From Oscillospiraceae bacterium (lineage in GTDB: Bacteria; Bacillota; Clostridia; Oscillospirales; CAG-272), in NCBI GenBank assembly GCA_015064255.1, contig SVSP01000005.1, positions 24,857 to 88,856 on the forward strand: 64,000 nt of DNA, in the 5' to 3' direction. This document shows positions 41,376-50,610 of the stretch, in pieces. Numbering within the stretch: position 1 is the stretch's first letter; each line of letters opens with the position of its first letter. A program made the position numbers and the translations under genes. Below the pieces are notes generated by a model that had not been told where the DNA came from, made no database searches, and saw only the letters and a program-made list of their open reading frames with translations.

Positions 41376-43904
41376 ATGGCTAAACACAAAATATCGGTAA
41401 AGTTTGTAAGTGTTTTGCTTCTTATAGCTATGCTTGTTTCATATATGCCCATAATAATGACAGCAAGTGCGGCTGAAAGAGGAGTAACAAACCGCGTTAC
41501 CGACTCATCAACAATGAATGCTTGGGAGGATTTCTTCCTTGCAGATATTCTTTCCACTAAAAATTCGGGTGCAATATGGACCGATAAATCGGTATTCCTT
41601 GATTCGCAGGCATTTGCGGGTACAGGAATAACTCTTGATGATAAGGATGCCTTCCTTGTGGCTCTTTCTCTTATGGGTTCTAACTCGGTTATTACAGGTA
41701 TGTCACATCTTCCTACCGACACAATGCTCGTGCTTGACGTGTCGGGTTCGATGAATGATAATAATAACGATGTTGCTCAAGAACTTGTACAGGCGGCTAA
41801 TGCAACCGTTCACGCACTTCTCTCGGGCAATAAGTATAACCGTGTGGGTGTTGTACTTTATTCGGATTCTGCTTCTGTTATGCTTCCGCTTAACAGATAT
41901 ACAACAGCTTCCGACGGAAATTACTTTACATATACGTCAAACTACGGTGGTGAAAATATCAGCATAGATTCTGACGTATATATTGAAGGAACGAACACAA
42001 AACCTACCGCGATAACGCGCGCTGTTTCGGGGGGAACATATATTCAGACGGGTATAGATCTTGCAAAGGACCAGTTTATTGAATCTACCGATACAACGGT
42101 TGTAGATCCTTCCTTCGGTACGATTAACCGTATGCCCATTATGGTGCTTATGACAGACGGTGCTCCTACCTATGGCTCGACAGATTTTCAGAATCTCAGT
42201 GACCGCAATCTTGGCAACGGAAGCCAGACAACCGCTGCGCTCGGATTTGTTAACCAGCTTACAGCAGCTTATGCTAAAGCACTTATCGAAGAAAAATATG
42301 ACTGCGAAGCGTTCTTCTATACTCTCGGACTTGGTGTTGATGATGAAGACACTGCTTTGAGTGTTCTTGATCCTAATAACGCAAACGCATCTGTTGCAGT
42401 AAACGACTTTTGGACTCTTTATAACAACGCTAATATCGGCGGAACTGTTACAGTTCATACAGAAACGACACAGGGTAGTTGGGAACGTGTGAACGGCAGT
42501 TGGCAATGGGTTCCCGGTGAAACCGTATTCCACAACGTAACAAAGATAGAAACACCTCTTAATAAAAACTATGTAAATGAGTATTTCGAAGTAACAAACT
42601 CAAGCGATCTTGCACAGGGACTTATAGATGCGTTTGAAGATATCGTAAACGCAATTCAGCTTAAGTCGCGTTACTATCCCACACTTACAGAGTCGAATCC
42701 CGACGTTTCGGGTAACGTATCCTTCGTAGATAAGATCGGTAAATATATGACAGTTACCGACGTAAAGGGAATTCTTATCCACAACACGCTCTTCTCGGGC
42801 GCAGACCTCGCAAAGAACTTTGCTGCAAACGCTAACGGCGGTGTTCTCGGAACACCCTCGAACCCGACCGCGCTCGGCAACGAAATGGTATGGTCTGTTC
42901 AGCAGCGTCTTGGACTTTCTTCCGCTGACGAAGCAAGAACCCTTATAGAGCTCGCATATCAGAACGGTCAGCTTTCTTATACAAGCGAAACAGAATTTTC
43001 GAACTATATCGGTTGGTATGCAAATGCGGCAGGTGAAATCCTCGGCTTCTGGCACGAAGGAATAACAACAATGCCCGATCCCGCTGATCCGACGCTTACA
43101 GATGCTACAAGACCTGCTTTTATAGTTAAGTCTTACGGCTATCTCGGAGAGGTTGACGAGGAGCACGGCGTTGACGAGTCCGACCTTATGTATGCGACCG
43201 TTCAGGTTCGTAAAAGCATCGCAACAGGCGAAGAGCTCGTTACATTCTCTGTTCCCGCGGCTCTTATACCGATCATTACATATAATATTACTCTCGACGA
43301 AGACGGAGATCTTACAAAGCTTGAAGCAACAGGCGCAGATCATCCAATCAGACTTGTGTATGAGGTTGCTCTTAAGGAAGATATCAACGAAGTAAATATT
43401 ACAGAAAAGGTTTCTGCAGATTATATCGCAAAGAATACAAATCCGGATGGTTCTATAAACTTCTATACAAACCAGTATGAGGTTGATAACACCACAGGAT
43501 ACGGTAAAGTAAATACCTACTCCTATTTCAACCCGTCAAAGCAAAACGAAAGATACTATTATACGGAAAATTCTCCGATATATACAAATACAAACGGAAC
43601 ACTTTACACGAGTGACTCGTCACCTTTGGTAAATGGAACATACTACCGTTCGTATAAGGTTTACGAAAAGAACGGAGATACACTTACAACAAAGACAGTT
43701 TATCGTCAGATATCCTCGCTGGTTCTCGCTACCGCTAAAAAGGCAGGCGATAATACGTGGTATATCCCCGCAGGTGACATTCATGTAAATATGTCAGGTA
43801 TGACCGTATATAAGGGCGGCGTTTCCGAGGAAATCCCTGCAAACAACAAGACAGGTACACTCAAATATACCAAAGAAACGGAACTTTCGCATTTGAAGCT
43901 ATAA
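41376..43904 (+). CDS. Large surface adhesin/pilin, N-terminal part with VWA domain (frame broken at its end)
   Basis: An 842-residue reading frame that forms the front of a larger surface protein. A Sec signal peptide (LLLIAMLVSYMPIIMTASA then A) is followed by a von Willebrand A domain: DTMLVLDVSGSMND is the MIDAS D-x-S-x-S and MPIMVLMTDGAPTYG the later metal Asp. Further beta-rich, adhesin-like segments follow to about residue 830. The frame then ends abruptly at TGTLKYTKETELSHLKL, while an overlapping frame continues with NGTFAFEAITYTAAGTYYYVV, a pilin-repeat half. RBS AGGAGG. VWA-headed pilus tip proteins of this type bind host or bacterial surfaces. Confidence 0.8.
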   Translation: MAKHKISVKFVSVLLLIAMLVSYMPIIMTASAAERGVTNRVTDSSTMNAWEDFFLADILSTKNSGAIWTDKSVFLDSQAFAGTGITLDDKDAFLVALSLMGSNSVITGMSHLPTDTMLVLDVSGSMNDNNNDVAQELVQAANATVHALLSGNKYNRVGVVLYSDSASVMLPLNRYTTASDGNYFTYTSNYGGENISIDSDVYIEGTNTKPTAITRAVSGGTYIQTGIDLAKDQFIESTDTTVVDPSFGTINRMPIMVLMTDGAPTYGSTDFQNLSDRNLGNGSQTTAALGFVNQLTAAYAKALIEEKYDCEAFFYTLGLGVDDEDTALSVLDPNNANASVAVNDFWTLYNNANIGGTVTVHTETTQGSWERVNGSWQWVPGETVFHNVTKIETPLNKNYVNEYFEVTNSSDLAQGLIDAFEDIVNAIQLKSRYYPTLTESNPDVSGNVSFVDKIGKYMTVTDVKGILIHNTLFSGADLAKNFAANANGGVLGTPSNPTALGNEMVWSVQQRLGLSSADEARTLIELAYQNGQLSYTSETEFSNYIGWYANAAGEILGFWHEGITTMPDPADPTLTDATRPAFIVKSYGYLGEVDEEHGVDESDLMYATVQVRKSIATGEELVTFSVPAALIPIITYNITLDEDGDLTKLEATGADHPIRLVYEVALKEDINEVNITEKVSADYIAKNTNPDGSINFYTNQYEVDNTTGYGKVNTYSYFNPSKQNERYYYTENSPIYTNTNGTLYTSDSSPLVNGTYYRSYKVYEKNGDTLTTKTVYRQISSLVLATAKKAGDNTWYIPAGDIHVNMSGMTVYKGGVSEEIPANNKTGTLKYTKETELSHLKL

Positions 43905-44050
43905 CCTATACAGCGGCAGGAACATATTACTACGTTGTTATGGAAAAGGCTGTCGGCGGAGCCGAAGGCATTAAGTTTGACGAAACAAAATTCGTTGTGG
44001 CAGTTACTGTTAAGGATCCACGGTATCACATACAGCTCGACAGTATATCA
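43877..44050 (+). pseudogene. Stranded middle fragment of a pilin repeat in a third frame
   Basis: Frame 2 reads NGTFAFEAITYTAAGTYYYVV and on to FVVAVTVKD, the second half of a strep-pilin-like repeat, before it turns into unrelated residues and stops. The flanking large ORFs share one frame (both start positions are divisible by three), so two breaks, near 43863-43877 and near 44014-44020, compensate each other. Both joints lack the repeat parts expected there. Confidence 0.65.
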
Positions 44051-46604
44051 GATAACCGTTAAGGTTGAAGATAACGGCGTCGGCGGTATCAAGACAACTG
44101 TCAGCGTAAACAACGGCGCGACAGCTTCCACACTTAACTTCACAAACACGTATGAAGTTTCCGGTGATGCTTACGAAACAGTAGTCCTTGGAGGACATAA
44201 GACTCTTACGGGCAAGGATCTTGTTGACGGCGCATTCAGATTTGAGCTTTATGCGGCAGATACGAGCTTCACAGCAGGCGAACTTCTCCTTGCTACGAGA
44301 AACGTAAACGGCAGATATGCGTTTGCTCTTGAATATACCGACACAGATATAGGCAAGACCTTCTACTACGTAGTTAAGGAAGAAAACGCAGGCAAGACAA
44401 TAAACGGTATCACATACAGCTCGACAGTATATCAGGTGACCGTTAAGGTTGAGGATAACGGACAGGGCGGTATCAAGACGACCGTTACGGTAAACAATAA
44501 CGTAGGTGCGACAGCTCTTGATTTCACAAACGTTTATAAGATAGCTGACGATGCTGCTACAAGCATTGAACTCAGAGGACATAAGTATCTTATGGGTCAG
44601 ACACTCGTTGACGGAGCATTCACATTCGAGCTTTACAGCACAGATGCAAGCTTCGCGGCAAACGGTACACCCAAGACAGCGAAAAACGAGCACGGCAGAT
44701 ATACGTTTACACTCAACTATACCGCAGCAGATGCAGGCAAGACCTTCTACTACGTAGTTAAGGAAGCAAACGCAGGTAAGACCATTAACGGTATTGCGTA
44801 CAGCTCTACTGTTTATCAGATAACCGTTAAGGTTGAAGATGACGGACACGGCGGAATCAAAGCGACAGCTACCGTAAACAACGGTGCTACAAATATAACA
44901 CTTGATTTCACAAACACATATGCTATAAACAATGACGCGAGCGCAGACGTAGTACTCAGCGGTAATAAGACTCTCACAGGTAAAGACCTCGTTGACGGAG
45001 CGTTCACATTCGAGCTTTACAGCACAGATGCAAAATTCACAGTAAACGGCACGCCCAAGACAGCAACCAACGTAAACGGCAAGTTCTCCTTTACACTTAA
45101 CTACACAGCAGCGGATGCAGGTAAGACATTCTACTACGTGGTTAAGGAAGCAAATGGCAGCCAGACGGTAAACGGTGTTACATACAGCTCGGCTGTATAT
45201 CAGATCACCGTTAAGGTTGAAGATAACGGCGTCGGCGGTATCAAGACAACTGTTACGGTAAGTAACGGTGCAAGCGCTTCGGCTCTCAACTTTACAAACG
45301 CTTATGCAATCGATCCCGATGCAAAGGCGAGCGTAACCATCAGCGGTAACAAGACACTTCTCGGCAAGGATCTTGTTGACGGAGCGTTCACGTTCGAGCT
45401 CTACAAGACAGCTGACAAAGACTTTGTTATAGGCGATTATCCGAGCACAGCAACCAACGTAAACGGAAAATATTCCTTCACACTCAACTATACCGCAGCA
45501 GATGCAGGCAAGACCTTCTACTACGCAGTTAAGGAGGCAAATGCAGGTCAGACTATCGACGGCATCACATACAGCTCGACAATATATCACGTAACAGTTA
45601 AGGTTGAAGACAACGGACAGGGCGGTATCAAGGCAACAGCAAGCGTAAATAACGATGCTACGATCTCGACACTCAACTTCACAAACGTTTATGCACTTTC
45701 TTCGGGAGCAAGCGCAAACGTAATACTCAGCGGTAATAAGACTCTCACAGGCAAGGACCTCATTGACGGTGAATTCGCATTCCAGCTTTATGCAACAGGA
45801 GCAGACTTCGTTGCAAGCGGCGAGCATAAGACCACAAACAACATAAACGGTAAGTTTGCATTCGCACTTAACTATACCTCTGCAGACGCAGGCAAGACCT
45901 TCTACTACGTAGTTAAGGAAGCAAATGCAGGTCAGACTATCGACGGTATCACATACAGCTCGACAGTATATCAGGTGACCGTTAAGGTTGAAGACAACGG
46001 ACAGGGCGGTATCAAGGTTACTGCAACCGCAGACGGCGGTGTGGCACTTGACGCACTTAACTTTGTAAACGAATACAAGACGGCAGACGATGCCAAGGCG
46101 ATTACGGCAATACGCGGTAATAAGACACTTGTAGGCAGAGAACTTGTCGAATATGAATTTGCATTCCTTCTTTACTCGGCAAACAGCGACTTTACAGTTG
46201 GCTCGGGCACTGCACCTGTAAGAGTACAGAACAGTGCGGACGGATCGTTTATGTTTGAAGATCTTACATTCACAAAGGCAGGAACATACTACTTCGTAAT
46301 TGTCGAAGATATTACTGTTGATGCTGAATACGTAACATTCGATGCAAGCGAGTATCACGTTACTATCGAGGTTAAGGACGACGGCAAGGGCGGCCTTATA
46401 GCAGGCGATCCCGTTATCACAAAGGGTACGGAAACGGTAGTTGAGGTTTCGTTCACGAACGTATACAGCGTTCCGACTCCTCCCGACAACCCCGAAACAG
46501 GCGACAATACACTCTGGATGTGGCTCATTATGATCCTTCTCAGCGGATGCGCTGTTGTTGGAGCTTCTGTTTACACACAGAAGAGAAGACGTATTGAAGA
46601 CTGA
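43935..46604 (+). CDS. Large surface adhesin/pilin, C-terminal part with six isopeptide-type repeats and sorting signal
   Basis: Continuation of the 41376 gene without its own ribosome binding site or signal peptide; real homology starts near 44018 with GITYSSTVYQITVKVEDNG. Six tandem units of about 130 residues follow, each starting GNKTLTGKDLVDGAFTFELY and ending LNFTNTY. They match the streptococcal pilin isopeptide-linkage (FctA-like) repeat, with the Lys of NKTL, Glu of FELY and Asn of FTN as the expected cross-link and catalytic residues. The end has NPETGDN, a membrane helix and KRRRIED, a sortase cell-wall signal of NPxTG type. A terminator follows. Confidence 0.8.
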   Translation: MLWKRLSAEPKALSLTKQNSLWQLLLRIHGITYSSTVYQITVKVEDNGVGGIKTTVSVNNGATASTLNFTNTYEVSGDAYETVVLGGHKTLTGKDLVDGAFRFELYAADTSFTAGELLLATRNVNGRYAFALEYTDTDIGKTFYYVVKEENAGKTINGITYSSTVYQVTVKVEDNGQGGIKTTVTVNNNVGATALDFTNVYKIADDAATSIELRGHKYLMGQTLVDGAFTFELYSTDASFAANGTPKTAKNEHGRYTFTLNYTAADAGKTFYYVVKEANAGKTINGIAYSSTVYQITVKVEDDGHGGIKATATVNNGATNITLDFTNTYAINNDASADVVLSGNKTLTGKDLVDGAFTFELYSTDAKFTVNGTPKTATNVNGKFSFTLNYTAADAGKTFYYVVKEANGSQTVNGVTYSSAVYQITVKVEDNGVGGIKTTVTVSNGASASALNFTNAYAIDPDAKASVTISGNKTLLGKDLVDGAFTFELYKTADKDFVIGDYPSTATNVNGKYSFTLNYTAADAGKTFYYAVKEANAGQTIDGITYSSTIYHVTVKVEDNGQGGIKATASVNNDATISTLNFTNVYALSSGASANVILSGNKTLTGKDLIDGEFAFQLYATGADFVASGEHKTTNNINGKFAFALNYTSADAGKTFYYVVKEANAGQTIDGITYSSTVYQVTVKVEDNGQGGIKVTATADGGVALDALNFVNEYKTADDAKAITAIRGNKTLVGRELVEYEFAFLLYSANSDFTVGSGTAPVRVQNSADGSFMFEDLTFTKAGTYYFVIVEDITVDAEYVTFDASEYHVTIEVKDDGKGGLIAGDPVITKGTETVVEVSFTNVYSVPTPPDNPETGDNTLWMWLIMILLSGCAVVGASVYTQKRRRIED

Positions 46605-46617
46605 TTAATTAAACAAT

Positions 46618-46663
46618 AAAAAATCGGTGGCAGTTTAGAGCGTCACTCTAAAGGACAGTTTTA
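46618..46663 (+). repeat. TCGGTGRCAGT repeat (S), copy 1
   Basis: AAAAAATCGGTGGCAGT, a TTTAGAG/CTCTAAA hairpin, then AAGGACAGTTTT. A related copy lies inverted at 47451-47498. Confidence 0.5.
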
Positions 46664-46665
46664 CA

Positions 46666-46703
46666 AAAATACGGCATATCTCTTTCGAGATATGCCGTAT
46701 TTT
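46666..46703. terminator. Strong terminator after the pilin-like gene
   Basis: 17-bp stem AAAATACGGCATATCTC/GAGATATGCCGTATTTT with loop TTTC. Confidence 0.88.
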
Positions 46704-46763
46704 GCGTTTGTGGATACAAATGCAGTGCTTGTCAGGAAAAATGACAACGATTACATTATCGTA

Positions 46764-46790
46764 TGCGGGCGAACACAGTTCGCCCCTACA
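46764..46790. repeat. GGGGCGA-type palindromic repeat (R2)
   Basis: GCGGGCGAACACAGTTCGCCC plus CTACAG, same build as the 52279 and 52328 copies. The rest of the 370-bp gap 46605-46974 shows no gene. Confidence 0.5.
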
Positions 46791-46974
46791 GTGTTCCATG
46801 CGAACAATTGTGGGTCAAATGCACCTTTCCAAAAATAATTTTTTCTGTTTTCGGTACATATCGTAATGAAATATGCCCCCGGAGAGCTATAATCATATTG
46901 CTTTAATCATATTTCTTTTCTTTTTTGTAATTCTTTTTCCATCTTATTCTTCTCAGTATCAAATGTTATAACTG

Positions 46975-47289
46975 TTATAACCGTCCATTTTTTGTTAAAT
47001 GAATTTTTTCCAATTCATCGTCGTTAATAATATTTAACTCAACATTTTCGTTTTTTATAGCATTTGTTAAATCGCTTACATCTTTATTCGAAATAGCAAG
47101 TGTCAATACGGCAGGATTTTTTGATTTACAAAATTCGTCTATGAATCCAACGATAGCGCCGATGCAATCTTCTTTGTTATATTCGATATACCAACAACCA
47201 AGGAAATTATAACTTTCTCTACTGTTAAAATAGGAACATATCGCATCTGCAACTTCTTTGCGGCGCATTGATATAATATTGATTTTCAT
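46975..47289 (-). CDS. Hypothetical protein, 104 residues
   Basis: Family not recognised. MKINIISMRRKEVADAICSYFNSRESYNFLGCWYIEYNKED begins a mixed alpha/beta protein; LTLAISNKDVSDLTNAIKNENVELNIIN near the end looks like a strand-helix-strand. The Asn and Lys content is higher and the GC content lower than in neighbouring genes, a sign of possible acquisition. The ATG at 47289 follows GAGAGGTGT; the track start is six residues earlier. It has a TTGATT-17-TATAAT promoter and is enclosed by inverted copies of the S repeat. Confidence 0.6.
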   Translation of the reverse strand: MKINIISMRRKEVADAICSYFNSRESYNFLGCWYIEYNKEDCIGAIVGFIDEFCKSKNPAVLTLAISNKDVSDLTNAIKNENVELNIINDDELEKIHLTKNGRL

Positions 47290-47378
47290 TTGATACACCT
47301 CTCTCAAACTATAATTTGTTCTTCAAAGATATTATGATATCTCGAAAAAACAAATTCTAATTTATCATTTATATTCCC

Positions 47379-47407
47379 ATTATAACACAAAAACCGCAGA
47401 AAATCAA
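47379..47407 (-). promoter_or_regulatory. Sigma-A type promoter for the 104-residue ORF
   Basis: Minus strand TTGATT (47402-47407), 17-bp spacer, TATAAT (47379-47384); the -35 box lies in the loop of the terminator hairpin at 47391. Confidence 0.65.
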
Positions 47408-47425
47408 TCTGCGGTTTCTGTTTTT
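47391..47425. terminator. Hairpin AAACCGCAGA/TCTGCGGTTT with T-tract
   Basis: Stem with loop AAATCAA, T-tract on the plus strand and a shorter one on the minus strand; probably the end of the glpK-dtd transcript. Confidence 0.65.
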
Positions 47426-47450
47426 TTTCTGTCGGTAGGTAATGTACTCC

Positions 47451-47498
47451 AAAAACTGTCCTTAAGAGTACAGCCCTTTTACTGTCACCGATTTTTTT
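47451..47498 (-). repeat. TCGGTGRCAGT repeat (S), copy 2 (inverted)
   Basis: Minus strand AAAATCGGTGACAGT...ACTCTTAAGGACAGTTTTT, matching copy 1 at both ends. With the R1 copy beside it, it fills the gap 47290-47592. Confidence 0.5.
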
Positions 47499-47507
47499 GG
47501 TGTAAAA

Positions 47508-47582
47508 TGGTTTTGGGGTTTTACCCCAAACCCCACCAAAGAACTTTTTGAAAAAAGTTCTTTGGAATCTCAAAAACTTTTC
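47508..47582 (-). repeat. AGTAAAGTTTTT-type hairpin repeat (R1)
   Basis: Minus strand AAAGTTTTTGAGATTCC, then CAAAGAACTTTTTTCAAAAAGTTCTTTG hairpin and GGGGTTTGGGGTAAAACCCC. It lies just after the dtd stop codon. Confidence 0.65.
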
Positions 47583-47592
47583 TGAAAATTGG

Positions 47593-48045
47593 TTAAGAAA
47601 GCACATTAGAGTCCATAACGATGGTTACAGGACCGTTGTTTATAAATTCACATTCCATATGTGCGCCGAATACTCCGCGTCCGACCTTGCCCGGAATAAG
47701 CTTTTCAAACCCTTCGCAGAAATACTCGTAGAGAGCATTTGCCTCGTCGGGCGGTGCGGCATTAAAATAGTCGGGGCGGTTGCCTTTAGCGTAATTTGCG
47801 AGAAGCGTGAACTGTGAAATAACGAGCGCAGAGCCTCCGATATCATTAACAGAGAGGTTCATTTTGTCGTTTTCATCGCAGAAAATGCGAAGCTTTGATA
47901 TTTTTGCCATAAGCTTGTTTGCATCTGCTTCGGTGTCACCGCGCGCAACTCCGAGTAAAATCGCGAGTCCGTGACCGCATTCTCCGACGGTTTCGCCGTC
48001 AACCTTTACCGAAGCGCGCAAAACTCTTTGAATAACTGCTATCAT
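47593..48045 (-). CDS. dtd: D-aminoacyl-tRNA deacylase
   Basis: A 150-residue proofreading enzyme that removes D-amino acids (and glycine from tRNA-Ala) from mischarged tRNA, EC 3.1.1.96. MIAVIQRVLRASVKVDGETVGECGHGLAILLGV is the N-terminal half; ALVISQFTLLANYAKGNRPDYFNAA carries the SQFTL motif and GVFGAHMECEFINNGPVTIVMDS the NxGP cross-subunit motif. Length and motifs are typical. It begins 23 nt after the rhamnosidase gene behind AGGAGAAC, as third gene of the glpK-rhamnosidase-dtd unit. Confidence 0.95.
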   Translation of the reverse strand: MIAVIQRVLRASVKVDGETVGECGHGLAILLGVARGDTEADANKLMAKISKLRIFCDENDKMNLSVNDIGGSALVISQFTLLANYAKGNRPDYFNAAPPDEANALYEYFCEGFEKLIPGKVGRGVFGAHMECEFINNGPVTIVMDSNVLS

Positions 48046-48068
48046 TACCGATGTTCTCCTGTGTCAGA

Positions 48069-50579
48069 TTACTGTATTGTATAATCGCCCGCGGTCAGCT
48101 CGAAAACGGCGGAGTTTCCGTGCTTTTTGTAGGCTGTTTCGACCGAGTTTACAAGAACTGTATCACTTTCACCGATAAGAGGGAAGATTACGGTCGCGCT
48201 CGTGCCTTCGGGAACTGTGGCGTTAAGGGTGAACTTGCCGTTTGTGATGTCCCACGCGCTCTTGATAAGTCCGCTTGCGGAGTTGTAGGAAGCCTTTACA
48301 AATGTGATACGCTCCTGTCCTTCGGGAAGCTCACCGTATGTACGAAGATCGGGTCTGGGTGAGAGGAAGAAGTGCCTGAACGCCGGAATTGCGGGATCTT
48401 TTGCGATACCTGCCATACTTTCAAACATCCATTCGGAAACAGCACCGTAAGCGTAGTGGTTGTAAGAGTTCATATTAACGTCGCCGAAGCCGGTTTCGAG
48501 AGTGTAAGAATTCCAGCGCTCCCAAACTGTGGTCGCACCCTGACGGAGGCTGTAAATCCAAGAGGGATTTTCGCTCTGAAGAAGGAGAGAATATGCAAGA
48601 GAGTCTTCGCCGACCTCGCTGAGAGTCTGGCTGAGCATTCCCGTGCCGACAAATCCGGTGGAAAGCTTGTATCCGTTTGATTTTATTTTGCCTACAAGAG
48701 CCTTTATGCAGTTTTCGCGAACTTCGCCGTCAACGAGTCCGAAGCGGAGAGCGATGAGATAAGTGCACTGTGTGCGCTCGGTGAGGTCGCCGTCCTTTAC
48801 GTAGCGTTCGTTGAACTTTTCTTTGGCATCGGCAAAAATATTTGCATATTTCTTCGCATCGAGGTCGTAGCGGTCGCCCTCTTTTTCGGAGAGCTCTGCA
48901 GCGATCTTCGACATAAGGTCGGCATCATTTGCATAGGTCGTGAAGGAAATATATTCTCTCGAGGTGGGCTCGTAGCTCAGCCAGTCGGCATATGCGTTCG
49001 GACGTCCGCCGAGAGGATATGTCGAGAGCTTTTCCATATATTTTATCATAGAGTCATAATGGTCCTCAAGAAGTGATCTGTCGCCGAAGAAGAGGTATAT
49101 CTTGTAAGGAACGATGAGTGTTGCATCACCCCAAGAAGCGTTGTTCATACTTGCGTCGCCGTTAAGAACGGAGGGGATAACGTCGCCGACAGAGCCGTCA
49201 TCTCGCTGGGTGTCGCGTACGTCGCGCGCCCACTTGCGGAAGAATCCGTTTACGTTTGCATTGTATGCCGCGGCACCGCAGAAAACCTGAGTATCGCCCG
49301 TCCAGCCAAGACGTTCGTCGCGCTGAGGACAGTCTGTGGGTACTGACAGGTAGTTTCCTCTCTGACCCCAGATGATGTTGGAGAAGAGCTTGTTGACTTC
49401 TTCGTTTGAGCATTCGAAGGTGGAGATCTCTTCTGTTTCGGAACCGATTATCTCCGCCTTGACGAAATCTATTTCAACGTCACCGTCGCAGGTTACTTCG
49501 AGGTATCTGAAGCCGTAGAATACGTGAGTCGGGAAGAATTCTTCTCCGTTTTCGTCACCTTTTGTGATATATACCATTCTTGCAAGCGCAGAACGGTAGT
49601 TTTCAATATACGCGCTGCCCTTAGGACCGTCGTTGGCTCTTGATCTGAGTCCGCTGTCGTTGAGGAATTCCGCGCAGTATATCTCGGTCATAACACCTGC
49701 GGGAGCTTTGATGGAAATGTGAGGTCTTCCGACGAGGTTTTGACGGTAATCGAGCACGAGGGTCTGACCTTTGCGGAGAGTGAGCTTTTCGCAGTTTGCA
49801 CCGACCCTTGTGAGTACGGTGTTTATTTCTCCGAAATCGCTTCCGTTCTCCTTTGTTCCTTCATATACTACCGCGCTGAAGGGTCTTCTTTCAAGATGCT
49901 CTCTTACACGGATAAACGGAGCTTCGGCAGGAGAAACTTCACCGTCAAATCCGTCGAATATCTCGCAGTTTTCCCACTTAGAAAATTCGGGATGAACAAC
50001 GGGAGATTCTATACGTGCGTCGAAATATTCTCCGTCATATATATCGGCAAATCTGATAGGTCCGCCGAGGGTGGACTGCCAGCTTTCATCTGTGTTTACA
50101 GAGATCTTTTCCCCGTCTGCGAACTCTATTTCAAAAGCGGCGATAGCAGCCATCTTTTTGTAGCAGTAAGTTCCGAAGGATATTCTTCCACTCCACCAAC
50201 CGCGGGTGACAACAATGCCGAGAATGTTTTCACCTTTTTTTAGGAGTGAAGAGATGTCGTAGGTGAATGAAAGCACACGCTTTCTGTATTCTGTCCAACC
50301 GGGCTTGAGTTCGTCGTAAACGGTTTTTCCGTCCGATATATTTCCGACACGCACGCCGTTTACGAAAAGCTCGAAAATTCCGAGACCCGAAACCGTAACT
50401 GCCGCGTTTTCGGGAGCAGAATTCAGTACGATATCCTTTTTGAAGTAAACTGTACTGTCATCGGGCTCAATGTGAATGTTGCGGTTGTTTTTTATCGGAC
50501 GCCACTGATTTCCGAAGTCTGTTGTTACCTGCTTTTTGCAGGATATCCAACTCGCAAGATTTAAAGATAAAGCTTTCAT
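48069..50579 (-). CDS. Alpha-L-rhamnosidase (GH78)
   Basis: An 836-residue cytoplasmic GH78 rhamnosidase, releasing terminal alpha-L-rhamnose from plant or bacterial glycans. A beta-sandwich N-terminal domain (FELFVNGVRVG and VTRGWWSGRI near 70-125) is followed by the concanavalin-like domain and the (alpha/alpha)6 barrel. PTDCPQRDERLGWTGDTQVF (about 425-445) is the GH78 catalytic signature with the general acid, and WERWNSY plus NMNSYNHYAYG lie in the barrel core. A C-terminal beta domain ends the protein. No signal peptide, so it works on imported oligosaccharides. It is 31 nt after glpK, RBS CAGGAGAATT. Confidence 0.93.
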   Translation of the reverse strand: MKALSLNLASWISCKKQVTTDFGNQWRPIKNNRNIHIEPDDSTVYFKKDIVLNSAPENAAVTVSGLGIFELFVNGVRVGNISDGKTVYDELKPGWTEYRKRVLSFTYDISSLLKKGENILGIVVTRGWWSGRISFGTYCYKKMAAIAAFEIEFADGEKISVNTDESWQSTLGGPIRFADIYDGEYFDARIESPVVHPEFSKWENCEIFDGFDGEVSPAEAPFIRVREHLERRPFSAVVYEGTKENGSDFGEINTVLTRVGANCEKLTLRKGQTLVLDYRQNLVGRPHISIKAPAGVMTEIYCAEFLNDSGLRSRANDGPKGSAYIENYRSALARMVYITKGDENGEEFFPTHVFYGFRYLEVTCDGDVEIDFVKAEIIGSETEEISTFECSNEEVNKLFSNIIWGQRGNYLSVPTDCPQRDERLGWTGDTQVFCGAAAYNANVNGFFRKWARDVRDTQRDDGSVGDVIPSVLNGDASMNNASWGDATLIVPYKIYLFFGDRSLLEDHYDSMIKYMEKLSTYPLGGRPNAYADWLSYEPTSREYISFTTYANDADLMSKIAAELSEKEGDRYDLDAKKYANIFADAKEKFNERYVKDGDLTERTQCTYLIALRFGLVDGEVRENCIKALVGKIKSNGYKLSTGFVGTGMLSQTLSEVGEDSLAYSLLLQSENPSWIYSLRQGATTVWERWNSYTLETGFGDVNMNSYNHYAYGAVSEWMFESMAGIAKDPAIPAFRHFFLSPRPDLRTYGELPEGQERITFVKASYNSASGLIKSAWDITNGKFTLNATVPEGTSATVIFPLIGESDTVLVNSVETAYKKHGNSAVFELTAGDYTIQ

Positions 50580-50610
50580 AATAATTCTCCTGTTTATATA
50601 TTAGAATTTC

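Noticed and set aside
44010-46358. 782-residue minus-strand ORF opposite the pilin repeats
   Set aside because: Open only because the tandem repeats lack stops in the opposite frame; Cys- and Val-rich composition shows a shadow frame.
47304-47606. 100-residue minus-strand ORF overlapping the dtd end
   Set aside because: Built from R1 and S repeat sequence and the terminator at 47391; no ribosome binding site or domain.
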